From an uncultured Porphyromonas sp. (lineage in GTDB: Bacteria; Bacteroidota; Bacteroidia; Bacteroidales; Porphyromonadaceae): DNA of 64,000 nt. The first letter of the stretch is position 1, and each line of letters begins with the position of its first letter. The notes under the pieces are model-generated. The model did not search any database and had not been told where the DNA came from. It worked only from the letters and a program-made list of their open reading frames with translations. Both the position numbers and the translations under genes were made by a program. Positions 32,126-41,585 of this stretch are shown here, piece by piece. The stretch covers positions 1 through 64,000 of the forward strand of contig CAJPPK010000004.1 of assembly GCA_905372565.1 (NCBI GenBank), written 5' to 3'.

Positions 32126-33967
32126 ATGGAAAAGCCTTACTCCACGAAACAGCCTCTTGGCTTTTGGAAGACCGTCCTCGCAGCCTTCGTAGCCTTCCTC
32201 GGTGCTAATATCATCGGTACGCTCATCACTTTAGTTTTGTTCTTCTCTATACTAGCAGGGATAGCTACTACCTTCTCTTCTGGCTCAGGTGTGATAGAGC
32301 TGAAGAAGAACAGTGTCCTCAGAATCTCCCTTAGCACGATCTCCGAGAAGGTCGTTACGGATGACTGGCGCAGTCTCCCTTGGGGCTTCGGCATACCTAG
32401 TAAGGAAGAGACTCCCGTTTCTTTGACGGATGCGTTAGCAAGTATCCGCAAGGCTAAGGAGGACGATCGTATCCGAGGGATCTACCTGAACCTAGATAAT
32501 TATGCAGGTGGTATGGCTTCGACCATCGACCTGCGTGCTGCCCTTGAGGACTTCAAGAAGTCGGGTAAGTTTATCTATGCCTATGCAGATGGCTATGGAC
32601 AGAAGGCTTACTACCTCTCTTCGGTAGCCGATAAGGTGATCCTTAATCCCGAGGGGACAGTCCAGCTCGTCGGGTTAGCCTCAAGTAATCTCTTCTTTAA
32701 GGAGGCTCTCGATAAGCTTGGTGTCAAGGCTGAGATCTTTAAGGTCGGTACTTATAAGAGTGCCGTAGAGCCTTTCATGCTAGATCATATGAGTGAACCC
32801 AATAAGGAGCAAGTCAGTGAATACCTATCAGGTGTCTGGAACTATCTCCTTCAAGGGATCTCTTCCTCTCGAAAAATCGCAGTAGATAGCTTGCGTCAGT
32901 ATGCTGATAATGGGATAGCCTTCGGCGAAGCAGCAGACTTTGTGCGTCATCGCTTGGTCGATACCTTAGCCTATCGCTTGGATGTGGCAGACCTTGTCGC
33001 TCGCCGAGTAGGAGTCAAGACGGAGGATCTACACCAGGTTGGGTTAGCCGATCTTATTGGATTGCCTGACCCAGCAGAGAAGGGACGACTTGATGACCCT
33101 GCTATCTCTGTCCTCTATGCAGAGGGAGAGATCTCGGAGCAAGGGGATGGGATCACGGCAAGCCTAGCTCGTCAGCTACGTGATCTGCGTAGCGAAGATG
33201 ATGTTAAGGCTGTAGTCCTTCGTATCAACTCTCCTGGTGGAAGCGCCTTCCTATCTGAGCAAATCTGGCATGAGGTCAAGTCGCTCCGAGCTACAGGTCG
33301 TAAGGTCGTGGTCTCGATGGGTGACGTCGCTGCTTCGGGGGGATACTATATTGCTTCGGCAGCAGATGCTATTGTCGCTAGCCCTATGACGTTGACGGGG
33401 TCGATCGGTATCTTCGGGATGCTACCTGATGCCTCCGAGCTCGCTAAGCGCTTTGGCCTCAATGTAGATGTCGTGCAGACCTCTCGCTATGCAGATATGG
33501 ATGCCAGTAATTTCTTTGGCTTCTCTCTTCGCCCACTTACTCCTGAGCAGCGTGCGCTGATACAGCACCAGGTGGAGCGGGGCTACAGGACCTTCCTCAG
33601 CCGAGTGAGCGAAGGCCGTAAGATCGCTATCCCTGCTCTTGATTCGATCGCTCAAGGTCGAGTTTGGCTTGGAGCGAAGGCAAAGGAACTAGGTCTAGTT
33701 GATAAACTCGGGGGACTAGATGTGGCTATCCGCCATGCAGCCAAGTTGGCGGGACTTAAGGAGGGTAACTACCAAGTCTACTACGGTGAGACCTCCCAGA
33801 GCTGGCTTGATCAATTGTTCTCTAGTGAGAATTCGGATAGCTTCCAGGCACGTCTTCGCCGAGTGTTTATGAGTGATGAGGAGAAGAAGCTACAGGAGCT
33901 CCTCCGTTTCTCTACTCATTATCGTGGTATTCAGGCACGCTTGCCCTACGAATATCAGGCTTATTAA
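32126..33967 (+). CDS. sppA: signal peptide peptidase SppA, 67-kDa type
   Basis: A membrane-anchored serine protease that degrades cleaved signal peptides. The 613-residue length is the long, duplicated form. An N-terminal membrane helix spans about 13-45. The catalytic dyad is split between the two halves: general base Lys211 (FKVGTYKSAVEPF) and nucleophile Ser404 (VAASGGYYIASAAD), with INSPGGSAF earlier in the second half. Both residues are intact. It heads an operon with lpxK (18-base gap) and thiL (39-base gap). Confidence 0.95.
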   Translation: MEKPYSTKQPLGFWKTVLAAFVAFLGANIIGTLITLVLFFSILAGIATTFSSGSGVIELKKNSVLRISLSTISEKVVTDDWRSLPWGFGIPSKEETPVSLTDALASIRKAKEDDRIRGIYLNLDNYAGGMASTIDLRAALEDFKKSGKFIYAYADGYGQKAYYLSSVADKVILNPEGTVQLVGLASSNLFFKEALDKLGVKAEIFKVGTYKSAVEPFMLDHMSEPNKEQVSEYLSGVWNYLLQGISSSRKIAVDSLRQYADNGIAFGEAADFVRHRLVDTLAYRLDVADLVARRVGVKTEDLHQVGLADLIGLPDPAEKGRLDDPAISVLYAEGEISEQGDGITASLARQLRDLRSEDDVKAVVLRINSPGGSAFLSEQIWHEVKSLRATGRKVVVSMGDVAASGGYYIASAADAIVASPMTLTGSIGIFGMLPDASELAKRFGLNVDVVQTSRYADMDASNFFGFSLRPLTPEQRALIQHQVERGYRTFLSRVSEGRKIAIPALDSIAQGRVWLGAKAKELGLVDKLGGLDVAIRHAAKLAGLKEGNYQVYYGETSQSWLDQLFSSENSDSFQARLRRVFMSDEEKKLQELLRFSTHYRGIQARLPYEYQAY

Positions 33968-33985
33968 TGTCGATTTCTCTAGGTA

Positions 33986-35083
33986 ATGAAGCAAAGCCGT
34001 AATCCCTTTCTCTATCCCCTCTCCTTGCTCTATGGGGCGGGGGTCGGCTTGCGTAATTTCTTGTTTAATCAAGGTATCCTCAAGGAGCAGTCCTACCAGA
34101 TACCGATCATCTGCGTCGGTAATATCACCGTAGGGGGTACTGGGAAGACGCCTCATGTGGAGCTCCTGATTTCTATTCTCCGATCTCGCCACCGCATCGC
34201 TGTCATTAGCCGAGGTTACGGACGTAAGAGTCGGGGGCTATGTGAGGTTACTCTTGACTCCACAGTCAGTGAGGTCGGAGACGAGCCGAAGCAGATCAAG
34301 CTGAAGTATCCCGAGGTGCGCTTCATTGTCGATGGTAATCGTCGTAGAGCTATACGTCATCTTTTTAGTCTAGCCCCTCAAGATCGTCCAGATGTGATCC
34401 TGCTGGATGATGGCTTCCAGCATCGCTACGTGCATCCCTCCTTCAGTATCCTGCTGGTGGATGCCTCTCGGGAGCTTCATGAAGATGCTCTCTTGCCTTT
34501 TGGGCGACTGCGTGAGCCTGCTACGGCACGCTATCGGGCGGACTGCATCATCCTGACGAAGTGTTCGGCAGATATCTCTCCGATCCAGCTGAGGATCATG
34601 CAGCGCAATCTAGCTCTCTATCCTCACCAGCAGATCTTCTTCTCTCGCATTCAGTACCTAGCGCCTCGTCCCTTGGGAAGTCTCTGCGAGGCCGATGAGC
34701 GTACCTTGTCTGAAGGGGCACAGGTCTTAGCGCTCTCGGGTGTAGCTTCTCCTGCTCCCTTCCTAAGCTACCTGCGTGAGCAGTATGAGCTCGTCGATGA
34801 GCTGACCTATCGAGATCACCATCTCTTCACTTCCTCTGACCTTCACGAGATCGAGCGAGCCTGGCGTGAAGCACAGGCTAAGACACCCGCCACGCCCCTC
34901 TATGTCATCACGACGGAGAAGGATGCCGTGCGCCTGGCGGATAGCTATGCTAGCCTAGCTGAAGACTTTCGTTCGCATCTCTTCTTCCTCCCGATCACGA
35001 CGGAGATTTTGTTTAAGCCAGAGAGCTTCCAGCAGATGATTCATAAGGTAGCCGTGGCCTTGCCTCGCTCCTTGCAATACTAG
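33986..35083 (+). CDS. lpxK: tetraacyldisaccharide 4'-kinase
   Basis: Phosphorylates the 4' position of the lipid A disaccharide precursor at the inner membrane. The 365-residue protein has a membrane-proximal N-terminal helix (residues about 7-28), the P-loop GNITVGGTGKTP (45-56), SRGYGRKSRG, and the acid motif LLDDGFQHR of LpxK. The C-terminal STTEKDAVRL-like segment (VITTEKDAVRL) is present. Together with kdsC it places several lipid A/KDO functions within 6 kb. Confidence 0.95.
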   Translation: MKQSRNPFLYPLSLLYGAGVGLRNFLFNQGILKEQSYQIPIICVGNITVGGTGKTPHVELLISILRSRHRIAVISRGYGRKSRGLCEVTLDSTVSEVGDEPKQIKLKYPEVRFIVDGNRRRAIRHLFSLAPQDRPDVILLDDGFQHRYVHPSFSILLVDASRELHEDALLPFGRLREPATARYRADCIILTKCSADISPIQLRIMQRNLALYPHQQIFFSRIQYLAPRPLGSLCEADERTLSEGAQVLALSGVASPAPFLSYLREQYELVDELTYRDHHLFTSSDLHEIERAWREAQAKTPATPLYVITTEKDAVRLADSYASLAEDFRSHLFFLPITTEILFKPESFQQMIHKVAVALPRSLQY

Positions 35084-35122
35084 GGAAGAGCCGTCGTCTT
35101 CCTTCCCCTTTTTATATATCCT

Positions 35123-36160
35123 ATGTCACGAACTGAAATCTCCCAGCTCGGCGAGTTCGCCCTGATTGATCGCTTGACCGAAGCCTTTCCCTTGCGCCAC
35201 GAGAGTAGCCTCAAGGGGGTAGGAGACGATGCTGCCGTCATCGCTACGCCTGATGGTATGCAGACGCTCCTAACGACCGACTTGCTCCTAGAGGGTATCC
35301 ATTTTGATCTGACCTATACACCGCTGAAGCATCTAGGCTATAAGGCTGCTATCGGGAGCTTCTCCGATCTCTATGCGATGAATGCGCATCCGCAGCAACT
35401 TCTATGCTCGGTGGGGGTCTCTCAGCGCTTCGCTGTGGAGGATCTGGAGGAGCTTTATGCAGGGCTACGTCTAGCCTGTGAGCGCTATGGGGTGGATCTC
35501 GTCGGAGGAGATACCTCCGCTAGCCTTACGGGGCTATGCCTTAGCATCACGGCTGTAGGGGTGGCTCGTCCCGAAGAGGTCGTCTATCGCTCGGGAGCGA
35601 AGCCTACTGATCTGATCTGCGTCTCAGGCAATCTGGGGGCAGCCTATATGGGACTTCAGCTACTGGAGCGTGAGAAGCGTGTCTTCGCAGGACAAGAGGG
35701 GGAGTTTGATCCTGACTTTGCTCAGCACGAGTATATCCTTGAGCGCCAGCTCAAGCCCGAGGCTCGCCAAGATATCATCCTCGCTTTACGAGCCGAAGGC
35801 CTTCGTCCGACAGCGATGATCGATGACACGGATGGGCTGGCTTCAGAGCTTCTCCATCTCTCCAAGCAGAGTGGTGTCGGGGTACGTATCTACGAAGATC
35901 GTCTGCCGGTAGACGTAGAGACTCACCGCATGGCAGAGGAGCTGGGGATGTCTACGACGATGGTCGCACTGAACGGTGGCGAAGACTTCGAGCTCATCTT
36001 TACGGTGCCTCTTGCAGAGCTTGACACGTTGCGCCGGATCGAAGGCATTCACGTCATTGGGCATGTGACCGAGCCGGAGGCGGGTAACTACCTCGTGACG
36101 ACGGATGGGGCGGAGATTCGTCTTCGAGCCCAAGGTTGGCCGGAGCCTGAAGAGCACTAA
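35123..36160 (+). CDS. thiL: thiamine-monophosphate kinase
   Basis: Phosphorylates thiamine monophosphate to thiamine pyrophosphate with ATP. The 345-residue protein has the PurM/ThiL-type N-terminal motif GVGDDAAVI (about residues 34-42), the metal-binding TTDLLLEGIHFD, GGDTSAS, and the C-terminal IDDTDGLASEL and NGGEDFELIFT. It is the last gene of the sppA operon. No other thiamine gene is in the window, so the co-transcription with envelope genes looks incidental. Confidence 0.94.
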   Translation: MSRTEISQLGEFALIDRLTEAFPLRHESSLKGVGDDAAVIATPDGMQTLLTTDLLLEGIHFDLTYTPLKHLGYKAAIGSFSDLYAMNAHPQQLLCSVGVSQRFAVEDLEELYAGLRLACERYGVDLVGGDTSASLTGLCLSITAVGVARPEEVVYRSGAKPTDLICVSGNLGAAYMGLQLLEREKRVFAGQEGEFDPDFAQHEYILERQLKPEARQDIILALRAEGLRPTAMIDDTDGLASELLHLSKQSGVGVRIYEDRLPVDVETHRMAEELGMSTTMVALNGGEDFELIFTVPLAELDTLRRIEGIHVIGHVTEPEAGNYLVTTDGAEIRLRAQGWPEPEEH

Positions 36161-36189
36161 CGCTCGTCTTTGCCCTCCCTTCCCGATCA

Positions 36190-36241
36190 CTCCTCCCAAG
36201 CTAGCGAGCATCCAGCTACTAGCTTGGGGGGAGTTTCTTTT
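36190..36241 (+). terminator. sppA-lpxK-thiL terminator
   Basis: A 15-bp stem with one G:U pair (CTCCTCCCAAGCTAG with CTAGCTTGGGGGGAG) is followed by TTTCTTTT. Confidence 0.85.
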
Positions 36242-36321
36242 GCCTTGTCTTATGCCGAGATCTGCCCAAGTGGTTTGCCAGAGCTTCCTGTTGGGTACTT
36301 TGTCGGGCGCTTCGTCCAGCA

Positions 36322-36409
36322 AAGCCCTGACCTTGACTCTCGGAAAGGTCGTGCTTTGCTTCTCTAGAGGTATACCTCTGGGCAGGAGAAGGTAGACCTT
36401 TTTGAGAGG
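36322..36409. repeat. 22-bp dyad array, copy B
   Basis: Units of 22 bp start at 36322, 36344, 36366 and 36388 with openings AAGCCCTGACC, AAAGGTCGTGC, AGAGGTATACC and GAAGGTAGACC. The third unit contains the perfect 14-bp palindrome AGAGGTATACCTCT. CTAGGTGTTGGC at 36436 may match the tails of copies A and D. The rest of the 36161-36796 gap is AT-rich toward the promoter and shows no gene. Confidence 0.75.
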
Positions 36410-36721
36410 CTACTTGGGTGGTTTACCTCCGCTCGCTAGGTGTTGGCTGGATGTCAGTAAGAGGAGGTCGATCGAGGAGGGGAGAGAAGGGGAGGGGTAG
36501 GGTAGCGAGTGCGCCAAGGAGAGAAATATACTTCCTATAAAATCTTAAAAAGTATTTGGTGTTTAACTCTTCCGAAAGCGATGAGAGAGGATATAGGTGT
36601 TAGGATTGGCAATTAGGGATAGCATTCCGAGGTTTGTGTCATTTTGCCTTGAAATGTATACAAATGTGAGTAAAATGAACAATTTAAAAGGGAGCTATGG
36701 TATGCAAAGACAGGAGTTGAC

Positions 36722-36751
36722 TTGTGTCGTAGCAAGTTTTGTATATATTTG
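36722..36751 (+). promoter_or_regulatory. promoter of the second SusC/SusD locus
   Basis: TTG at 36722-36724 and TATATTTG at 36744-36751 are 19 bp apart. The transcript would start near 36757, so an in-frame ATG at 36722 cannot be used and the start at 36797 is favoured. Confidence 0.7.
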
Positions 36752-36796
36752 TGCCTGCAATTCAGCATAAAACAAACACAGCATCAAGATTGGATT

Positions 36797-39700
36797 ATGG
36801 TAACTTATTTACGTAGTCTCGTCGCTTGCCTGATCTTGGCTCTCGTTGGTGCGTTGCCTGTGTATGCTCAGACGATCCTCGTGCGAGGAAAGGTCGTAGA
36901 TCAGTCCGGAGTACCCCTCTCGGGCGTCACGATCACCTCGAAACAGGATGCTTCGAAGCGTACACTCTCTGCAACAGATGGAGCTTTCGCCATTCAGGTG
37001 AGTGGGAACACCACACTCGTCTTCTCCCTCACGGGTAAGAAAACCCTCGAGAAGCAAGCCACAGCGGATACGCTCCTGGTGAAGCTAGAGAACGAAGTGC
37101 ACGCTGCTGGAGTCACGACGATGCGTCAAGCGACTTCGGTGAAGAGCACTTACTATCCGCTCTGGGTTATCGATGGAGTGATCTACAAGGAGGATAAGGA
37201 CTTCAACGTAGCCGACCTCTCCTCGCCAGAAGCTAAGCGACTTATCGCTGCGGCTCTCCCTGGTCTCTCAGAGAGTGACATTCAGAGCTTCCAGGTGATT
37301 AACGACGCCTCAGCTACGGCGCTCTATGGACAGCGCGCCCTCGGGGGGGTAATCTCCGTACGTACGAGCAAGGCCGGGCAAGGAACGAATAGCTTCACCT
37401 ACCAGGCTGAGCTATCCTACCGAGCGATCCCCTCTTACCGAGAATTTAATATCCTGAACTCCCAAGACCAGATGGCTGTCTTCAACGAGATGGTTAATGG
37501 TAAGAGCTTGGATAATTCAACGGTTTTCATCTCTTCTCGCTACGGAGTCTACGGCTGGCTATATAATCAGATCTACAATTATAAGGACGCTGGAGGTTCT
37601 TATGGAGCACTCAATACGGATGAAGGGCGTACAGCTTACTTCCGCTCGGCAGAGCTTCGTAATACGAACTGGTTTAAGGAACTCTACCAGCATAGCATCC
37701 GCCACCAGCATACCTTGACTTTCTCCACGGGGACGCAGAAGGCTAACTACTACGCCTCACTTAATGCTGCCCTCGATCCAGGGTGGAACAAGTATGAGAA
37801 CTCTCAGGAATACTCGGTGAACTTCAACGCAGACTTCCGCCCATTCAAGGGTTGGAGCTTTGGTGTCCGTTCGTCAGCTGCCTTCTCGAAGTACCATTAT
37901 GGTGGCGATTTCCGCCCTGCTAGCTATGCACGCACAGCGAGCCGTACGCTAGACCCTAATGCCTACTATGCTTATGATGATACGCCATTCAACATCAAGC
38001 ATGAGATGATGCACAATACGAGTGACTACAAGAAGGCTAATATGAGCATTCAGGCGACCATTAACTGGCAGCCCATTGATCAGCTCCGTATCTCTGCCCT
38101 TGGAGCTCTCCGCTATCTAGACCAGCATGGCTCTACAGACCGTGATGAACAGTCCAATGCTGCTCAGGTGTACCGTAACACCAGCAAGAGTATCATCCGC
38201 TCTAATAACTCCCGCCTCTATCGTCCTCTAGATGACCCCAAGGCGATCCCACAGGTAGTCATGCCTTACGGGGGGATTCGCAATAGCCAAAATATCATCG
38301 AAGAGCGCTATGACGGTCAGCTTAAGCTACACTATAATGACTCCTTCGGTGCGAATGGAGCGCATAGTGTCTCTGCTGTCGGCGGCCTTGAGGTCTTCGA
38401 AGAGCGTCGCCTCGATGAATGGTTTGATGCCTATGGCGTAAACTATGATCTGGGGTATCTAACCACCTACTCTCCACTTCTCTTTACGAATCTGCGTAAC
38501 CAGAGCAAGCAGTACTATAAGATCCATCCAACACTGAACCGTGGGGTGTCCTTCGTCGGGAACGTAGATTATAACTACCTCGGTCGCTATCGTATCAATG
38601 CGTCCTACCGTCGAGAAGGGACGAACCAGTTTGGCTCGGCTCGTACGATCCGCTGGATCCCTACTTGGAACGTCGGGGGTACTTGGTCGATCGATCAGGA
38701 GAGCTTCTTCCCCAAGCTTCGTCCTCTCTCTTCGCTCTCAGCGAATCTCTCCTACGGGATGTCGGGTACGATCCCTTACGTCCACAATGCTCTGCCTCGT
38801 CTGCAGACACTGCTCCCCTTCTTCGGGGATGCTAACCTCATCGAGCCAGGTCTCTATATCAATGAGCCCGCGAACTTCGACCTTACCTATGAAAAGATGT
38901 ATGAGTTGAACTTGGGGGTAAACTTTGGTCTCTTTGACGAACGTATCTCTACGGGCTTGACATTCTTTAATCGTCAGGGTCGTGACCTTATCGACCAAGT
39001 GAACCCACAGGGTACAGGTGGATTCGTCGATGGTCTATATGGTAATGTGGCACAGATGACCTCTAACGGGGTAGAAGTATCCTTGACCACACAGAACATC
39101 CGTAGTAAGGACTTCTCTTGGTCTACCTCTGTGACCTATACGCACAATACGAATAAGGTGACTCGCCTGAATACGAACCCCTCTGTCACTAACCTGACCA
39201 GTGGTGCTGCTCGCCAAGGCTACCCACTGAATTCGCTCTTCTCTATCCCCTTCTATAAGCTGGATGCTAACGGGCATCCTCGCTTCTTCCTCCCCTCTGG
39301 TGCTGATGTCCTCCCTGATGGACGTCATATCACGAGCCCTCGTACGGGTGGACAGGTAGCTTGGACGGCTTATGCTCCTGATGAGATCGATTATCTCGTG
39401 TATTCAGGTACCAAGACACCTACAGATCTTGGGGGGATTAACAATAGCTTTAGCTATAAGAACTTCCGCCTAGGGGTCTACATTTACTACTCTTTCGGTG
39501 CTGTGATGCGCCTCCCAGAGCAGTTCGCTACCCAGTACAACGACTACCAAGTCATGGGTAAGGAGTTCAACCGTCGTTGGCTTCGTGCAGGCGATGAAGA
39601 CCGTACAGATGTCCCTGTGATCGCTACGGATGCTCATCGTCAGGCTAACCCCTACCTTAGCAATGCCTACGAAAACTATAATAAGTCTAACGTGCGCGTC

Positions 39701-39910
39701 GCTAAGACGGACTATGTCCAGCTTCGTGATATCTCACTAAGCTATACCGTGCCTAAGAGCTTTGTTCAGCGCCTCCGCTTCTCGTCTCTGGCTCTGAAGC
39801 TACAGGCTTCGAATGTCGCACTCCTCTATGCCGACAAGAAGCTTAATGGAGCTCTTCCTTATAGCTACCAGCCTCACACCTACATCTTCACGGCTACCGT
39901 TGGTCTCTAG
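36797..39910 (+). CDS. SusC/RagA-like outer-membrane protein with shortened plug
   Basis: A 1037-residue TonB-linked barrel protein. A signal peptide (ending PVYAQ, residue 25) precedes a carboxypeptidase-regulatory-like domain (about 27-97). The plug is abbreviated: the region goes almost directly to PLWVIDGVIYK (about 119-129) and ALYGQRALGGVISV, and the usual TonB-box/VVVTALG stretch and the LxGKVAGVxI...IRG half of the plug are missing. The barrel is full length and has typical SusC strands (NVGGTWSIDQESFF, ISLSYTVPKSF). Its SusD partner follows after 29 bases. Confidence 0.88.
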   Translation: MVTYLRSLVACLILALVGALPVYAQTILVRGKVVDQSGVPLSGVTITSKQDASKRTLSATDGAFAIQVSGNTTLVFSLTGKKTLEKQATADTLLVKLENEVHAAGVTTMRQATSVKSTYYPLWVIDGVIYKEDKDFNVADLSSPEAKRLIAAALPGLSESDIQSFQVINDASATALYGQRALGGVISVRTSKAGQGTNSFTYQAELSYRAIPSYREFNILNSQDQMAVFNEMVNGKSLDNSTVFISSRYGVYGWLYNQIYNYKDAGGSYGALNTDEGRTAYFRSAELRNTNWFKELYQHSIRHQHTLTFSTGTQKANYYASLNAALDPGWNKYENSQEYSVNFNADFRPFKGWSFGVRSSAAFSKYHYGGDFRPASYARTASRTLDPNAYYAYDDTPFNIKHEMMHNTSDYKKANMSIQATINWQPIDQLRISALGALRYLDQHGSTDRDEQSNAAQVYRNTSKSIIRSNNSRLYRPLDDPKAIPQVVMPYGGIRNSQNIIEERYDGQLKLHYNDSFGANGAHSVSAVGGLEVFEERRLDEWFDAYGVNYDLGYLTTYSPLLFTNLRNQSKQYYKIHPTLNRGVSFVGNVDYNYLGRYRINASYRREGTNQFGSARTIRWIPTWNVGGTWSIDQESFFPKLRPLSSLSANLSYGMSGTIPYVHNALPRLQTLLPFFGDANLIEPGLYINEPANFDLTYEKMYELNLGVNFGLFDERISTGLTFFNRQGRDLIDQVNPQGTGGFVDGLYGNVAQMTSNGVEVSLTTQNIRSKDFSWSTSVTYTHNTNKVTRLNTNPSVTNLTSGAARQGYPLNSLFSIPFYKLDANGHPRFFLPSGADVLPDGRHITSPRTGGQVAWTAYAPDEIDYLVYSGTKTPTDLGGINNSFSYKNFRLGVYIYYSFGAVMRLPEQFATQYNDYQVMGKEFNRRWLRAGDEDRTDVPVIATDAHRQANPYLSNAYENYNKSNVRVAKTDYVQLRDISLSYTVPKSFVQRLRFSSLALKLQASNVALLYADKKLNGALPYSYQPHTYIFTATVGL

Positions 39911-39939
39911 ACTACTACGTGGCGTAATATGCATATCGC

Positions 39940-41571
39940 ATGAAGAAGTTTTCTAAACTACTGAGCCTTGCTCTAGCTACCGGTGTAATCCTAGGAATGA
40001 GCTCGTGTAATAAGTTCCTTGACGAGAACCCTGATGGTGCGCTCGTCGAAGGGAACACCCCATATAAGATCAGTCGTTTCTTGACTTATGCTTATCCGCT
40101 CTCTTCGCTAGCCAATATGTCCGAGCTCTCTTCGGATAACACGTATGAAGATGAGACGCGTAATCCCTATCGTCAAGATTTCCATGACTGGGCGACCTAC
40201 TGGAAGCCTATCACTACCACGGATGGAGTAGCCTACTTCGATGGTCCGCAGAAATTTTGGGAGGCCTGCTACTATGCTATTGCACAGGCCAACGAAGTCC
40301 TCACGCTCATTGATGAGACGCAGAACTTCGGGGAGCGTAATATGGCTTCTCGGGGTGAAGCTCTAGCCGTTCGAGCCTGGTCACACTTCCAGCTGGCTAA
40401 TATCTTTGCTCTGCCATTCAACTTTGATGGGCAGGATGGAGCTACGAATATGGGGGTTCCCTACGTCGCTGAGCGTGTCACGACCATCCTCCCTGACTAT
40501 CCTAGAGAAACAGTCAAGCGTACCTATGAGCTTATCGAGAAGGATCTGCTAGCTGCTATTCCTCTCTTGGAGCGCTACAATGTTTATCAGAGCGATATTC
40601 GGCACTTCCACTTCACGGCAGAGGCTGCTTATGCCTTCGCTACACGCTTCTATCTCTACTATAATCAGCCAGAGAAAGCGAAGGAGTATGCGGATAAGCT
40701 CCTAGGTAGTCACCCTGCCTCTCACCTTCGTGATTGGGCTAGAGACTTTACAGGAGTAGATGCCGCGAATGCCAATGCTAAGGCTCTAGTCTACTATAAG
40801 CCTACTAACCCTGCGAACCTCTTGGTGATTTCGCTCAATGGTTATTTCCAGGATGTGACATCTTCAGGGGAGACTTTCACGAACTCGCGCTACACGCATT
40901 CCAATAAGTGTGCAGCCGATGAGACTCTCTGGAAGAATATCTGGAATGTGAAGAATAACCGTGACGAGTATTACTTCGCTCCTTATATCTTCGATAAGGT
41001 CTTTACGGATAAGGTCTATCAGCCTAAGATGCCTATCCTTAATTCCTATCGTACGGTAGAGGTGCAGCTAACGACGGATGAGGCACTCATCAATCGTGCA
41101 GAGGCTAAGATCCGCCTTGGTGATCTCGAAGGTGGGCTAGCAGACCTCAACGTCTGGACGAATGCTTATCTACGTGCAGCTGTCGCTAAGCGTACCTTCA
41201 CGCAGCAGGAGATCGAAGACTACTATGCAGCCCTCCCTTATGCCGACAGAACAACGCGTTCTCCCAAGAAGCATCTGACGAAGGCGCACTTCAAGCTCCA
41301 TGATGGCTCCTCTATCACTGAGGGTACGGCTACGGAAGCTCTCCTTCAGTATGTCCTCCAGTGCCGCCGTGTCCTCACCCTGCATGAAGGTCTTCGCTGG
41401 CAAGACATTCGTCGCTACGGCATCGATGTCTATCGCTGGAAGAAGATTGATGCTGGTGCTGGTGAGTTCGGTGTACTGGATGAAGGTGTCCTCCTAGGTA
41501 CTGATCTTCGTCAAGCTATCGCTCTGCCTCAGATCGCTGTCACCGGTAAGATCAAGCAGAATCCACGCTAA
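39940..41571 (+). CDS. SusD/RagB-type surface lipoprotein
   Basis: A 543-residue substrate-binding lid for the SusC-like protein upstream. Lipoprotein signal with Cys23 (GMSSC) followed by NKFLDENPDG, the classic RagB/SusD opening. Helical TPR-like segments (FWEACYYAIAQANEVL, EALAVRAWSHFQLANIFALPF) and the C-terminal region (RRVLTLHEGLRWQDIRRYGIDV) match the standard SusD fold, a different subtype from the SusD at 24.2 kb. It ends at a TAA whose last base begins an ATG of the next frame. Confidence 0.93.
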   Translation: MKKFSKLLSLALATGVILGMSSCNKFLDENPDGALVEGNTPYKISRFLTYAYPLSSLANMSELSSDNTYEDETRNPYRQDFHDWATYWKPITTTDGVAYFDGPQKFWEACYYAIAQANEVLTLIDETQNFGERNMASRGEALAVRAWSHFQLANIFALPFNFDGQDGATNMGVPYVAERVTTILPDYPRETVKRTYELIEKDLLAAIPLLERYNVYQSDIRHFHFTAEAAYAFATRFYLYYNQPEKAKEYADKLLGSHPASHLRDWARDFTGVDAANANAKALVYYKPTNPANLLVISLNGYFQDVTSSGETFTNSRYTHSNKCAADETLWKNIWNVKNNRDEYYFAPYIFDKVFTDKVYQPKMPILNSYRTVEVQLTTDEALINRAEAKIRLGDLEGGLADLNVWTNAYLRAAVAKRTFTQQEIEDYYAALPYADRTTRSPKKHLTKAHFKLHDGSSITEGTATEALLQYVLQCRRVLTLHEGLRWQDIRRYGIDVYRWKKIDAGAGEFGVLDEGVLLGTDLRQAIALPQIAVTGKIKQNPR

Positions 41572-41585
41572 TGTGCTATACAGCT

